Of a stretch of DNA of 64,000 nucleotides, positions 45,180-54,330 are shown in pieces. The DNA comes from Flavobacteriaceae bacterium. GTDB taxonomy: Bacteria > Bacteroidota > Bacteroidia > Flavobacteriales > Flavobacteriaceae. The translations under genes and the position numbers were made by a program. Position 1 is the first letter of the stretch. The number at the start of each line of letters is the position of its first letter. The notes below the pieces were generated by a model. That model made no database searches. It saw only the letters and a program-made list of their open reading frames with translations, and had not been told where the DNA came from. Location of the stretch: the NCBI GenBank assembly GCA_013001285.1, contig JABDMU010000033.1:1-64000 (forward strand). Reading direction: 5' to 3'.

Positions 45180-45945
45180 TTCTCATCACATATCACTCCC
45201 TGAAGGAAAAAAAATTTACTTCGCTTCCGACAATCATCTTGGTGCTCCATCAAGACAAGCGTCATTAAGCAGGGAAAAGAAATTCGTGAAATGGCTTGAT
45301 GATATCAAAGATGATGCAGCGGTAATTTTTCTTTTAGGTGATTTGTTTGATTTTTGGTTTGAATATAAGAAAGTGGTGCCAAAAGGATTTACGCGAACAC
45401 TTGGAAAACTTGCGGAGATCAGCGATTCTGGAATTCCTATTCACTATTTTGTGGGTAACCATGACCTCTGGATGAATGGTTATTTTGAAGAAGAGCTGAA
45501 CATTCCTGTGTATCATAAACCCCAAGAATTTAAAATCAATAACACTAGTTTTTTTATTGGTCATGGTGATGGACTAGGACCAGGAGATAGAGGCTATAAA
45601 CGCATGAAAAAAGTGTTTACAAATTCATTTTCAAAATGGTTGTTTCGCTGGCTTCATCCTGATCTTGGTGTTAAATTGGCACAGTATCTTTCAGTAAAAA
45701 ACAAACTGATCTCTGGGGAAGAAGATGTCAAGTTTCTAGGAGAAGATAAAGAATGGCTAGTACAATACAGCAAGGATAAACTAAAAGAACAACATCGTGA
45801 TTACTTTATTTTTGGGCATCGACATCTTCCTTTGGAAATTGAACTGAATCACCAATCACAATACATCAATTTAGGTGATTGGATAACTTATTTTACCTAT
45901 GGCGAATTCAACGGCCAGGAGTTCAAGTTGACTACTTACAAATAG
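45172..45945 (+). CDS. lpxH: UDP-2,3-diacylglucosamine diphosphatase
   Basis: A 257-residue calcineurin-like phosphoesterase. Metal-binding motifs are visible: ASDNHLGAP, GDLFDFWFE, VGNHDLW, GHGDGLGPGD and FGHRHLP. LpxH hydrolyses UDP-2,3-diacylglucosamine to lipid X in lipid A synthesis at the membrane. ATG at 45172 is chosen because it gives the normal N-terminus; an ATG at 45148 inside queD is rejected. The gene ends 4 bases before the convergent recJ stop. Confidence 0.92.
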   Translation: MSNSHHISLPEGKKIYFASDNHLGAPSRQASLSREKKFVKWLDDIKDDAAVIFLLGDLFDFWFEYKKVVPKGFTRTLGKLAEISDSGIPIHYFVGNHDLWMNGYFEEELNIPVYHKPQEFKINNTSFFIGHGDGLGPGDRGYKRMKKVFTNSFSKWLFRWLHPDLGVKLAQYLSVKNKLISGEEDVKFLGEDKEWLVQYSKDKLKEQHRDYFIFGHRHLPLEIELNHQSQYINLGDWITYFTYGEFNGQEFKLTTYK

Positions 45946-45949
45946 AGCT

Positions 45950-47644
45950 CTATTGGTTCTTAATATCTTTAATTTTTAATTGTAAGGACACATTGCCATT
46001 CCAATGATTCTCATCAAGTGTAAAGGCAACTTTAAAGGGTTTTCTATTCTCTACAAGCCCCTTTTTATGACCCAGATTAAAACCTATTGCACCATATTTA
46101 CTTGTGCCGTTTTGAGTGAGTGTTAATTTTAAGTGCTTGTCGTCTTCTCCTACACATTTCACATATCCAGTGTCTTTTACGCTTTGAGCCATAAAAACAG
46201 GTGTCATATTCCCAGGCCCAAATGGCGCAAATTGCGATAATATCCTATAAAATTTTGGAGTAACCTGATCTAATGATAATTCCATATCGATCACTATCTC
46301 TGGAATAAGCATAGATGGGTCGATTGTTTTTTCTACAACCGATTCAAATTTGTTTTTGAATTGCCCATAATTTTTTGGATCAAGTGTTAATCCGGCTGCA
46401 TACTTATGTCCGCCAAATTGTTCAATAAATTCGCTACAACCTTCAAGCGCATTGTAAACATCAAAACCTCGCACTGATCTTGCGGAAGCCGCAAGTTTGT
46501 CACCGCTTTTTGTAAAAACCAAGGTAGGGCGATAATAGGTCTCAATTAATCTTGAAGCCACAATACCTATTACACCTTTATGCCAATGTTCATTATAAAC
46601 AACTGTTGTCATTCGATCTTGTTCTTGGTTTTCTTCAATCTGAAGCAAAGCCTCCTCTGTTATTTGCTTATCGGTATCTCGGCGTTCGGTATTAAATTGA
46701 TCGATCTCTGAAGCATATTGAGTTGCTTGATCAAAATTAGATTCGGTCAATAATGTAACGGCATAATTGCCATGTTTCATTCGGCCTGCCGCATTTATTC
46801 GCGGTGCAATAATAAACACCACATCAGTTATGGTGAAACTGCTTTTATTGACTTGTTTCAAGATGGCCTTTATACCATTTCTTGGAGATCCATTAATCAC
46901 TTGTAATCCGAAATAGGCCAAAACACGATTTTCACCTGTCATAGGAACGATATCGGCAGCAATTGCTGTTGCCACTAAATCAAGATAAGAAGTGAGATCG
47001 TCTATGCTTAAATTTGATTTAGAGCCTAGTGCCTGAATAAGTTTGAACCCAACCCCACATCCACATAATTCCTTATAGGGATATTCACAATCATTCCGTT
47101 TTGGGTCAAGCACGGCTACAGCCTCAGGTATTTTTTCTCCAGGCCTGTGATGATCACAAATGATAAAATCAATATTCATGTCTTTGGCGTATGTTACTTT
47201 GTCCATAGCCTTAATGCCACAATCTAAAGCAATGATCAATGAGAAATCATTGTCATGTGCGAAATCTATGCCTTTATATGAAATGCCATATCCTTCATCA
47301 TAGCGATCAGGAATATACGTGGCTACTTGATCATAGGTGTTTTTCAGAAAAGACGACACTAAAGCAACAGCAGTGGTACCATCAACATCATAGTCACCAT
47401 ACACTAAAATATTTTCGTTTTGAGATATGGCCTTTTCAATACGGTCTACAGCTTTGTCCATGTCTTTCATTAAAAAAGGATCATGAAGATCCTCAAGACG
47501 AGGTCTAAAAAAAAGTCTAGCCTGATCATAATCAGTTATTCCACGTTGCACTAATAAGGACGCGACATAAGGTTCTACTTGAAGTCCTTTTTGAAGCAAT
47601 TCAATGGCAGCTTTATCTGGTTTTGGTTTAATAGTCCAACGCAT
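45950..47644 (-). CDS. recJ: Single-stranded-DNA-specific exonuclease RecJ
   Basis: A 564-residue 5'-to-3' exonuclease of the DHH family. Motifs include YGDYDVDGTTA, ALDCGIKA, ICDHHRPGE, DLVATAIAADIVP and a later GGHKYAAGLTL (DHHA1 domain), with an OB domain at the C-terminus. It degrades single strands in recombination and mismatch repair. It appears monocistronic and is followed by the convergent lpxH. Confidence 0.97.
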   Translation of the reverse strand: MRWTIKPKPDKAAIELLQKGLQVEPYVASLLVQRGITDYDQARLFFRPRLEDLHDPFLMKDMDKAVDRIEKAISQNENILVYGDYDVDGTTAVALVSSFLKNTYDQVATYIPDRYDEGYGISYKGIDFAHDNDFSLIIALDCGIKAMDKVTYAKDMNIDFIICDHHRPGEKIPEAVAVLDPKRNDCEYPYKELCGCGVGFKLIQALGSKSNLSIDDLTSYLDLVATAIAADIVPMTGENRVLAYFGLQVINGSPRNGIKAILKQVNKSSFTITDVVFIIAPRINAAGRMKHGNYAVTLLTESNFDQATQYASEIDQFNTERRDTDKQITEEALLQIEENQEQDRMTTVVYNEHWHKGVIGIVASRLIETYYRPTLVFTKSGDKLAASARSVRGFDVYNALEGCSEFIEQFGGHKYAAGLTLDPKNYGQFKNKFESVVEKTIDPSMLIPEIVIDMELSLDQVTPKFYRILSQFAPFGPGNMTPVFMAQSVKDTGYVKCVGEDDKHLKLTLTQNGTSKYGAIGFNLGHKKGLVENRKPFKVAFTLDENHWNGNVSLQLKIKDIKNQ

Positions 47645-47670
47645 ATACGAATATAGAAAATATTCTCTAA

Positions 47671-48093
47671 TTAAGTATTATGAAAATGAACTTTAGTACT
47701 GATTTTAGCAAATTTTCTAAACATTTCCATAACTCCACAATACTTGTCGATAGACAAACCAACAGCTTTATTTATTTTTTTTTCGTGCAGATCTTCGCCA
47801 AAAAAATGGTAATCTATATGAACGCTATGATAATATTTTGGATGTTCCTCAGTAAGTTCCCCTGTAGTTTCCATTCTGAAATCTGCAATTTTTACCTTCA
47901 TTTTGTCCAAAACTGAAATAACATCTAACCCTGAACATCCTGCTAATGATGCCAGCATCATGGCCTTTGGACTCAAACCGGAATTATGACCGCCATGTTC
48001 GGGAGAGGTGTCCATAAGTACGGTTTTTCCATTAGGGTTATCAGCTTCAAATTGTAAATTTCCTTTCCAATGTGTGGTGACTTTTTGTGACAT
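47671..48093 (-). CDS. OsmC family protein
   Basis: A 140-residue OsmC/Ohr-fold protein with the resolving/peroxidatic Cys in LAGCSGLDVISVL and the second Cys in DKYCGVMEMFRKFAK. Such proteins reduce organic hydroperoxides with thiols. The promoter should lie in the 69-base gap shared with the divergent carboxymuconolactone decarboxylase-like gene. The N-terminal ATG is followed by the family-typical VTTHWKGNLQF. Confidence 0.92.
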   Translation of the reverse strand: MSQKVTTHWKGNLQFEADNPNGKTVLMDTSPEHGGHNSGLSPKAMMLASLAGCSGLDVISVLDKMKVKIADFRMETTGELTEEHPKYYHSVHIDYHFFGEDLHEKKINKAVGLSIDKYCGVMEMFRKFAKISTKVHFHNT

Positions 48094-48162
48094 ATATATG
48101 GCTTTTTTTTCGTTTCTTGTTAGTTCAAAAATACGCTTATTAAACTTAAAAATTAAATATAC

Positions 48163-48753
48163 ATGCCTTTAGTAACGCCATTGTCAGCCGATCATGATAT
48201 CGAGACCAAAGAACTTGCAACTTTCTTTAATGAAACTCTTGGGTTTTGCCCTAATTCAGTACTTACTATGCAACGTCGACCGGCCATAAGTAAAGCATTT
48301 ATAAATTTAAACAAAGCCGTTATGGCCAATGAAGGTCGAGTAACTTCGGCTTTAAAACGTATGATAGCCTGGGTTAGTAGTAATTCTACTGGATGCAGAT
48401 ATTGTCAGGCACACGCTATTCGAGCTGCCGAACGTTATGGCGCAGAGCAGGAGCAGTTGGATAATATTTGGGAGTACAGAACACATCCTGCATTTTCGGA
48501 AGCAGAACGTGCAGCACTCGATTTTTCCTTGGCGGCCTCTTTGGTGCCAAACGCCGTTGATGAAGATATTAAAAAGCGTCTTTATCAACATTGGGATGAA
48601 GGCGAGATAGTTGAAATGCTTGGCGTTATTTCATTATTTGGCTATTTAAATAGATGGAATGACAGTATGGGAACGCCTATAGAAGATGGTGCCGTTGAAA
48701 GTGGTAATCAATTCCTAGGCAAGCATGGCTGGAATAAGGGCAAACATAAATAG
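48163..48753 (+). CDS. Carboxymuconolactone decarboxylase-like (peroxidase-related) protein
   Basis: A 196-residue AhpD-like all-helical protein with the redox motif CRYCQAHAIRAA (CxxC plus His, starting at about residue 76). Enzymes with this motif reduce peroxides or act as alkylhydroperoxidase-like proteins. Its divergent arrangement with an OsmC-type peroxidase gene suggests a shared role in peroxide defence (inference). No substrate can be named. Confidence 0.9.
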   Translation: MPLVTPLSADHDIETKELATFFNETLGFCPNSVLTMQRRPAISKAFINLNKAVMANEGRVTSALKRMIAWVSSNSTGCRYCQAHAIRAAERYGAEQEQLDNIWEYRTHPAFSEAERAALDFSLAASLVPNAVDEDIKKRLYQHWDEGEIVEMLGVISLFGYLNRWNDSMGTPIEDGAVESGNQFLGKHGWNKGKHK

Positions 48754-48765
48754 TTTTCACTCTGT

Positions 48766-49338
48766 TTATTGAAGAATCTCGAAAGTCATTTCTTGTAATT
48801 TTGGAAGAATGCGATCCTTGAACCAAGGATTTTTTGTTAACCAAAATCGATTTCTGGGTGAAGGATGTGGAAGTGGAAAATACTTCGGCAAATAATCCTC
48901 AAAATGACTGACAGTTTCAGTTAAGTTGTGTTTCGCTTCTTCTTTTAAATAATACTGCTGAGCGTACTTACCAATTAATATAATCAGGTCAACATTGTGC
49001 ATTGCGCTCAATAACGACTCGTGCCATTGCGGTGCACATTCTGGTCTTGGTGGGAGATCACCATTTTTGCCTTTCCCAGGGTAACAAAACCCCATTGGAA
49101 CAATGGCAAAATTTGAAGTATTATAAAATTCCTTATCCGAAACGTTTAACCATTGTCTTAATTGCCTTCCACTAGCATCATCCCAAGGCTTTCCAGAAGC
49201 ATGAACTTTGGTTCCAGGGGCTTGACCAATGATTACAATTTTTGAATTGACAAGTCCTGTAACAACAGGACGAGGGCCCAGAGGTAAATGTTTTTCGCAA
49301 ATACGGCAATGACTTATTTCTTTCAGTAAGCGTTCCAT
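48766..49338 (-). CDS. Uracil-DNA glycosylase family protein
   Basis: A 190-residue glycosylase-fold protein with the catalytic-loop segment IIGQAPGTKVHASGKPW, a helix motif DDASGRQLRQWL, and a C-terminal LPHPSPRNRFW. It should remove uracil or a related base from DNA. Its start is immediately beside the rsmI stop, so the two overlap by one base in an operon. The exact substrate range is uncertain. Confidence 0.9.
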   Translation of the reverse strand: MERLLKEISHCRICEKHLPLGPRPVVTGLVNSKIVIIGQAPGTKVHASGKPWDDASGRQLRQWLNVSDKEFYNTSNFAIVPMGFCYPGKGKNGDLPPRPECAPQWHESLLSAMHNVDLIILIGKYAQQYYLKEEAKHNLTETVSHFEDYLPKYFPLPHPSPRNRFWLTKNPWFKDRILPKLQEMTFEILQ

Positions 49339-50009
49339 TATTTTTTTCCTGAGACTACAATGACAATTTCTCCTTTTGGCGGTTTTAAAGTGTAATGTTC
49401 TAATACTTCTTGTGCAGTTCCTCGGATGGTTTCTTCAAATAATTTAGTGAGCTCACGTGATACTGAGAGTTGACGATTAGCTCCAAAAAATTCACAAAAC
49501 TGAGAAAGTGTCTTAACTAATTTATGAGGAGACTCATAAAAGATCATGGTTCGGGTTTCCTCTGAAAGCAATTTTAAACGCGTTTGCCGCCCTTTTTTAA
49601 CAGGAAGAAATCCTTCAAAAACAAATTTGTCATTCGGTAAACCTGAATTCACCAATGCAGGCACAAAAGCTGTGGGGCCTGGCAAACATTCTACAGGAAT
49701 ATCTTCTTCAATACAGGATCTAGTGATTAAAAATCCCGGATCGGAAATTGCTGGAGTACCTGCGTCGCTTATTAAGGCAATAGTCATCCCCGATTTCAAT
49801 TTATTCAGAATACCTTCAACAGTCTTATGCTCATTATGCATATGGTGGGATTGCATAGGCGTATTGATCTCAAAATGTTTTAAAAGCTTCCCAGAAGTAC
49901 GCGTGTCTTCGGCTAAAATAAGATCAGCTTCTTTCAGAACTTCAACAGCACGAAAGGTAATGTCTTTTAAATTCCCTATTGGAGTTGGCACAAGGTAGAG
50001 TTTGCTCAT
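49338..50009 (-). CDS. rsmI: 16S rRNA (cytidine-1402-2'-O)-methyltransferase
   Basis: A 223-residue methyltransferase that modifies C1402 in 16S rRNA. Motifs are LYLVPTPIGNLKDITFRA, LAEDTRTSG, ISDAGTPAISDPG, LPGPTAFVPALVNSGLPNDKFVFEGFLP and FYESPHKL. ATG at 50009 fits the family start; an in-frame TTG at 50018 would add three residues. The unknown gene upstream ends 15 bases before. Confidence 0.95.
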   Translation of the reverse strand: MSKLYLVPTPIGNLKDITFRAVEVLKEADLILAEDTRTSGKLLKHFEINTPMQSHHMHNEHKTVEGILNKLKSGMTIALISDAGTPAISDPGFLITRSCIEEDIPVECLPGPTAFVPALVNSGLPNDKFVFEGFLPVKKGRQTRLKLLSEETRTMIFYESPHKLVKTLSQFCEFFGANRQLSVSRELTKLFEETIRGTAQEVLEHYTLKPPKGEIVIVVSGKK

Positions 50010-50023
50010 AAATGGCAAGATGC

Positions 50024-50758
50024 TTATTGAAAAGTATTCTCAATAATTTCCATAAAACGATTTTCGAACTCCTCTTTTCCGCTCCAGTTGTTAAATTCTG
50101 GTTTGATCTTGGTTTCAATAAAATGTGTAGCATCTTTATAAGAGTTTGAGGAATTTAATTCGGTTAAAACACTTTCGTAGGTACTTCGCTTCCCATTAAA
50201 AAGATGTTTTATAAATGCCAACTTATCATTTAGGCCAATATTTAAACCGTTCTTTTTCAACTTGTCATTTAATGAGCGTTGTGAATCATGTCCGGATTGA
50301 ACTACCGGATCAAACACAGGAATCTCCTTAAAATCTGCAGTAATTTCCTCAAAATCATTTTTATGATATTGAGGTTGCGCTATGGTTTTGGCCAGAATAT
50401 CATCTACCTGTTGTGTTTCTTGAGGCATTTGAGCTACAATATCCTTGATCTTCTCCATAACGGGTTCCATGATCTCTTCATTTTCAGATTCGTCAAGATT
50501 GATGTACACTTTATTCTCAACTTCTATGGTATCGCTTACTGTATTGTTGAATGCCTGGTCAAGCATTCCAAAAAATGACGAATCACTGCCAATTGTTGGA
50601 ATTTCTTCATCAAAATTCTCTTCAGCAAATTTTAAAACCGTCAATTTTTCATAAAGTTGAGATACTTCTTCATGCAGTTTATTGACATCTTCTTTTCCCT
50701 TAAGTCTCAAAATCCTGTGTGCAATACTAATTAATTCCGATTCTAATTTCTTCTTCAT
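50024..50758 (-). CDS. Conserved hypothetical protein, coiled-coil N-terminus
   Basis: A 244-residue acidic protein with no signal peptide and no recognisable domain. Residues about 1-50 form a helix suited to a coiled coil (LESELISIAHRILRLKGK), the middle (about 85-170) is Glu/Asp-rich and likely disordered, and the C-terminal part (about 170-244) is helical with LSLNDKLAFIKHLF-like and YESVLTELNSS segments. It precedes rsmI by 15 bases, and tdk is divergent. Its position beside rsmI looks like a conserved Flavobacteriia neighbour, but the function is unknown. Confidence 0.78.
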   Translation of the reverse strand: MKKKLESELISIAHRILRLKGKEDVNKLHEEVSQLYEKLTVLKFAEENFDEEIPTIGSDSSFFGMLDQAFNNTVSDTIEVENKVYINLDESENEEIMEPVMEKIKDIVAQMPQETQQVDDILAKTIAQPQYHKNDFEEITADFKEIPVFDPVVQSGHDSQRSLNDKLKKNGLNIGLNDKLAFIKHLFNGKRSTYESVLTELNSSNSYKDATHFIETKIKPEFNNWSGKEEFENRFMEIIENTFQ

Positions 50759-50860
50759 AACTTATAATATTAATTATATTGATTGCTTTTGATTTTTAAT
50801 AAATTTACGCCACCTTTATACAAACGCAAGGATGCTATTATTTAGTGTTAAAATTACGAA

Positions 50861-51508
50861 ATGTTTCTCGAAAATACAGTAAATCATAAAGAACAATTTG
50901 GGTGGATCGAAGTCATTTGCGGTTCCATGTTTTCTGGTAAAACCGAAGAGTTGATCAGACGTCTTAAGCGTGCGAAGTTTGCAAAACAGAAGGTTGAGAT
51001 CTTTAAACCTGCTGTAGATGTTAGGTATGCCGAAGAGAAAGTAGTTTCTCATGATGCGAACGAAATAAGGTCGACGCCAGTTCCTGCTGCTGCAAATATT
51101 CCAATTTTAGCCGATGGCTGTGATGTCATTGGTATTGATGAAGCTCAATTTTTTGATGATGAGATCGTAAGGGTTTGTAATGACCTTGCCAATAAAGGTG
51201 TTCGCGTCATTGTTGCGGGGCTGGATATGGATTTTAAAGGCAATCCATTTGGCCCAATGCCCAACTTAATGGCGACTGCTGAGTATGTTACCAAAGTTCA
51301 TGCAGTTTGCACACGAACTGGAAATCTGGCTCAATATAGCTATCGCAAAGCGAAAAATGATGACCTGGTCCTTTTAGGAGAAAATGAAGAATACGAACCG
51401 TTGAGCAGGGCAGCCTACTTTAAGGCCATGATGAGAGATAAGGTGAGAAATATTAGAGTAAATGAGGTGGAAATTGTGACACCAAAATCAAAAAGTGCAA
51501 ATGCCTAA
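50861..51508 (+). CDS. tdk: Thymidine kinase
   Basis: A 215-residue type II thymidine kinase. Walker A is [11 protein letters not shown] (about 24-34), followed by [19 protein letters not shown] (Walker B and catalytic Glu), [16 protein letters not shown] and a zinc-binding part with few Cys left. It phosphorylates thymidine in the salvage pathway. Its end overlaps the alr start by 8 bases. The zinc-ribbon cysteines appear reduced: one Cys is seen in HAVCTRTG. Confidence 0.94.
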   Translation: MFLENTVNHKEQFGWIEVICGSMFSGKTEELIRRLKRAKFAKQKVEIFKPAVDVRYAEEKVVSHDANEIRSTPVPAAANIPILADGCDVIGIDEAQFFDDEIVRVCNDLANKGVRVIVAGLDMDFKGNPFGPMPNLMATAEYVTKVHAVCTRTGNLAQYSYRKAKNDDLVLLGENEEYEPLSRAAYFKAMMRDKVRNIRVNEVEIVTPKSKSANA

Positions 51509-52607
51509 AGCACAAGAAACTATCCTTGAGATCGATCTTCGTGATCTCAAACATAATTTTGAATATTTAAAATCAAAACTAAAGCCAAACACGAAGTTTA
51601 TGGCAGTGGTCAAAGCCTTTGCTTATGGCAGTGAAGCCCTAAAAATTGCGAAGTCATTAGAAGAAAATGGTGTTGACTATTTTGCAGTGGCCTACACTCA
51701 AGAAGGCGTGGCACTTCGTGATGCTGGGATCAAATCTCCCATTTTAGTACTGCATCCTCAAACAGCGAATTTTAAGGAACTAATAGAACGCTGTCTTGAA
51801 CCAAGCCTATATAGCCCAAAAGTATTAGAGGAATTTATTCAAATTGCCGAACAAGAAAGTCAGGAAAATTATCCCGTTCATATTAAATTCAATACTGGTT
51901 TAAATCGCCTTGGTTTCTGGGAAAAGGATGTCGCATTTATTCTTGAGCAGTTAAGAGAAACTAAAAGCTTAAAAGTGGCATCGTTGTTTTCGCATTTAGC
52001 AGCAAGTGAAGATCTTAACGAAAAAGCATTTACCAATAAGCAAATCAAAACATTTGAAAAGATTGTTGAAAATATGTTGCCTAAATTAAAAGATAAGCCT
52101 CTACTGCATATTTGCAATACTTCAGGAATTCTAAACTATCCCGATGCGCATTTTGATATGGTTAGAAGTGGAATTGGTTTATACGGATTTGGAAATTCAG
52201 AAAAAGAAAATAAAAACTTAATTCCAATCGCTACTCTTAAGTCGGTAATCTCGCAAATTCATCATATAGAAAAAGGAGAGTCAGTTGGCTACAATCGCGC
52301 ATTCAAGTCTCAAGATTTTCGAAAAACAGCCACAATACCCATTGGTCATGCCGACGGAATTGGACGGCAATATGGGAATGGCGTTGGATATGTGATCATT
52401 AACGCCAAAAAAGCCTTTATTATTGGTAATGTTTGCATGGATATGATCATGGTTGATGTCTCTGATATAGATTGCAAAGCGGGTGATGAAGTAATCGTCT
52501 TCGGAAAAAACCATACAGCAGAAGAACTTTCTGAAACAATTAATTCTATTTCTTACGAGCTAATTACCGCTATTTCACAGCGCGTAAAGCGTTCGTTTAT
52601 CGGCTGA
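51501..52607 (+). CDS. alr: Alanine racemase
   Basis: A 368-residue PLP enzyme that makes D-alanine for peptidoglycan. PLP lysine is Lys38 in VVKAFAYG; the second-base Tyr lies in SVGYNRAF, and the C-terminal [13 protein letters not shown] is also characteristic. ATG at 51501 is preferred; an in-frame GTG at 51495 lies in tdk and adds two residues. The overlap with tdk implies coupled translation. Confidence 0.94.
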   Translation: MPKAQETILEIDLRDLKHNFEYLKSKLKPNTKFMAVVKAFAYGSEALKIAKSLEENGVDYFAVAYTQEGVALRDAGIKSPILVLHPQTANFKELIERCLEPSLYSPKVLEEFIQIAEQESQENYPVHIKFNTGLNRLGFWEKDVAFILEQLRETKSLKVASLFSHLAASEDLNEKAFTNKQIKTFEKIVENMLPKLKDKPLLHICNTSGILNYPDAHFDMVRSGIGLYGFGNSEKENKNLIPIATLKSVISQIHHIEKGESVGYNRAFKSQDFRKTATIPIGHADGIGRQYGNGVGYVIINAKKAFIIGNVCMDMIMVDVSDIDCKAGDEVIVFGKNHTAEELSETINSISYELITAISQRVKRSFIG

Positions 52608-52684
52608 TCAAAAAAATCTTCTAAAAATTGTGACTTTTTTAAGTATATTAGTGTCCAATAATTAAATACAAAACATTAACTATT

Positions 52685-53089
52685 ATGCTAAAAGAATTTA
52701 AGAATTTTATTATGACAGGCAACGTGATTGATTTCGCTGTTGCAGTTATTATGGCTGGTGCACTTGGTGCCGTAATTAACGGCTTCGTGAATCACATAGC
52801 CATGCCTTTTGTTGGTTATTTCGCTGGCGGAATGAATTTTGCTGACCTTCATGTTGCCATGGATGGTAATGATTACAAAACCTTAGCTGCTGCTCAAGAA
52901 GCAGGAGGTGCTGTTATTGCTTATGGTGCTTGGATAAATACCATCATCAACTTATTAATTGTTGGACTGGTTATGTTCATGATCGTAAGGGCCTACAACA
53001 AAACTAAAAAGCCACCTGAAGAAGCAGCTCCAGCAGGACCTTCTGAGGTTGATCTATTAACAGAGATCAGAGATTCTTTAAAAAAATAA
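52685..53089 (+). CDS. mscL: Large-conductance mechanosensitive channel
   Basis: A 134-residue inner membrane channel with two helices. The N-terminal KEFKNFIMTGNVIDFAVAVIMAGALG is the family pore region, and a second helix lies near INTIINLLIVGLVMFM (about 85-103). It opens under osmotic downshift to release solutes. A terminator follows, so it is probably a single-gene unit. Confidence 0.96.
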   Translation: MLKEFKNFIMTGNVIDFAVAVIMAGALGAVINGFVNHIAMPFVGYFAGGMNFADLHVAMDGNDYKTLAAAQEAGGAVIAYGAWINTIINLLIVGLVMFMIVRAYNKTKKPPEEAAPAGPSEVDLLTEIRDSLKK

Positions 53090-53128
53090 TTAATTTAGCT
53101 TTACCGCTACATTACATATTTTTAACAC

Positions 53129-53154
53129 AAACCACTTCTTAATTGAAGTGGTTT
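53129..53154 (+). terminator. Terminator of mscL
   Basis: A perfect 10-bp stem with a 6-base loop, whose 3' side runs into eight T, 40 bases after the mscL stop. Confidence 0.88.
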
Positions 53155-53190
53155 TTTTTGTTCAAAAAGTAATAACTCTGATTAAATCTT

Positions 53191-53198
53191 TACTTTTG
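53191..53198 (+). promoter_or_regulatory. Predicted -7 box of the asd promoter
   Basis: TACTTTTG is a perfect TAnnTTTG match, 18 bases upstream of the asd ATG, leaving a very short leader. No -33 element with standard spacing is seen. Confidence 0.5.
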
Positions 53199-53216
53199 CT
53201 GCGTAAATTATAGAAT

Positions 53217-54206
53217 ATGAAATTAGCTGTTATTGGAGCTACTGGTATGGTAGGTCGGGTCATGCTCGAGGTTTTAGAAGAAAGAAATTTTCCGATTGAT
53301 GAATTACTCTTGGTTGCCTCTGAACGCTCTGTGGGTAAATCAATGTCCTTTAGAGGAACAGACTATAAAATAATTGGGCTTGAAGATGCTGTTGCCTCCA
53401 AACCAGATATTGCCTTGTTTTCAGCTGGTGGTGAAACGTCTAAATTGTGGGCTCCAAAATTTGCAGATGCAGGCACCACCGTTATCGATAATTCTTCCGC
53501 TTGGCGCATGGATCAAGACATTCAATTGGTTGTACCAGAGATCAATGCAGATCGTCTATCACTTACCGATAAGATTATTGCGAACCCTAATTGCTCAACC
53601 ATTCAAATGGTTATGGCGATTGCCCCCTTACATAAAAAATATAAGATTAATAGATTGGTTATTGCCACGTATCAGTCTATTTCTGGAACCGGAGTGAAGG
53701 CGGTTAAGCAATTAGAGAATGAGTTGGCTGGTATAAAAGGGGAAATGGCTTATCCTTATCCAATTCATATGAATGCCTTACCGCATTGTGATGTATTTGA
53801 GGAGAACGGCTATACCAAGGAAGAAATGAAGTTAGTTAGAGAAACACAAAAAATTCTGGATGATCGCAGTATTGCAATTACGGCAACAGCTGTCAGAATC
53901 CCAACTTCAGGTGGTCATAGCGAGGCCGTAAATATTGAATTTGAATCGGAATATGATTTGTCGGAAGTTCGCCAAATTCTTAATAACACAACAGGGGTTG
54001 TTGTTCAAGATAATCCTGATGTAAACGTCTATCCCATGCCAATTTATGCAAATGGAAAGGACGATGTTTTTGTAGGTAGAATTAGAAGAGATGAGTCTCG
54101 GCCTAATGCGCTGAATTTGTGGATAGTAAGCGATAATTTAAGAAAAGGAGCGGCGACAAATACGGTGCAAATAGCAGAGTATCTATTAGCCAATAACTTG
54201 ATTTAA
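53217..54206 (+). CDS. asd: Aspartate-semialdehyde dehydrogenase
   Basis: A 329-residue enzyme of the aspartate pathway (lysine, threonine, methionine and diaminopimelate). It has the Rossmann start IGATGMVG, the catalytic Cys126 in NPNCSTIQM, and a C-terminal RIPTSGGHSEAV segment. Length is normal. It appears monocistronic. Confidence 0.97.
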   Translation: MKLAVIGATGMVGRVMLEVLEERNFPIDELLLVASERSVGKSMSFRGTDYKIIGLEDAVASKPDIALFSAGGETSKLWAPKFADAGTTVIDNSSAWRMDQDIQLVVPEINADRLSLTDKIIANPNCSTIQMVMAIAPLHKKYKINRLVIATYQSISGTGVKAVKQLENELAGIKGEMAYPYPIHMNALPHCDVFEENGYTKEEMKLVRETQKILDDRSIAITATAVRIPTSGGHSEAVNIEFESEYDLSEVRQILNNTTGVVVQDNPDVNVYPMPIYANGKDDVFVGRIRRDESRPNALNLWIVSDNLRKGAATNTVQIAEYLLANNLI

Positions 54207-54330
54207 CTATCTAAAAACCAAATACTTTTTACCCATGTTAAGCCCTTAATAGGAAAAACATGCATTACAACTAATTAATTACTAGGCGGTTTGCATTTTT
54301 TCTACATTAGTTGTCCAAATTTTTCTATAA

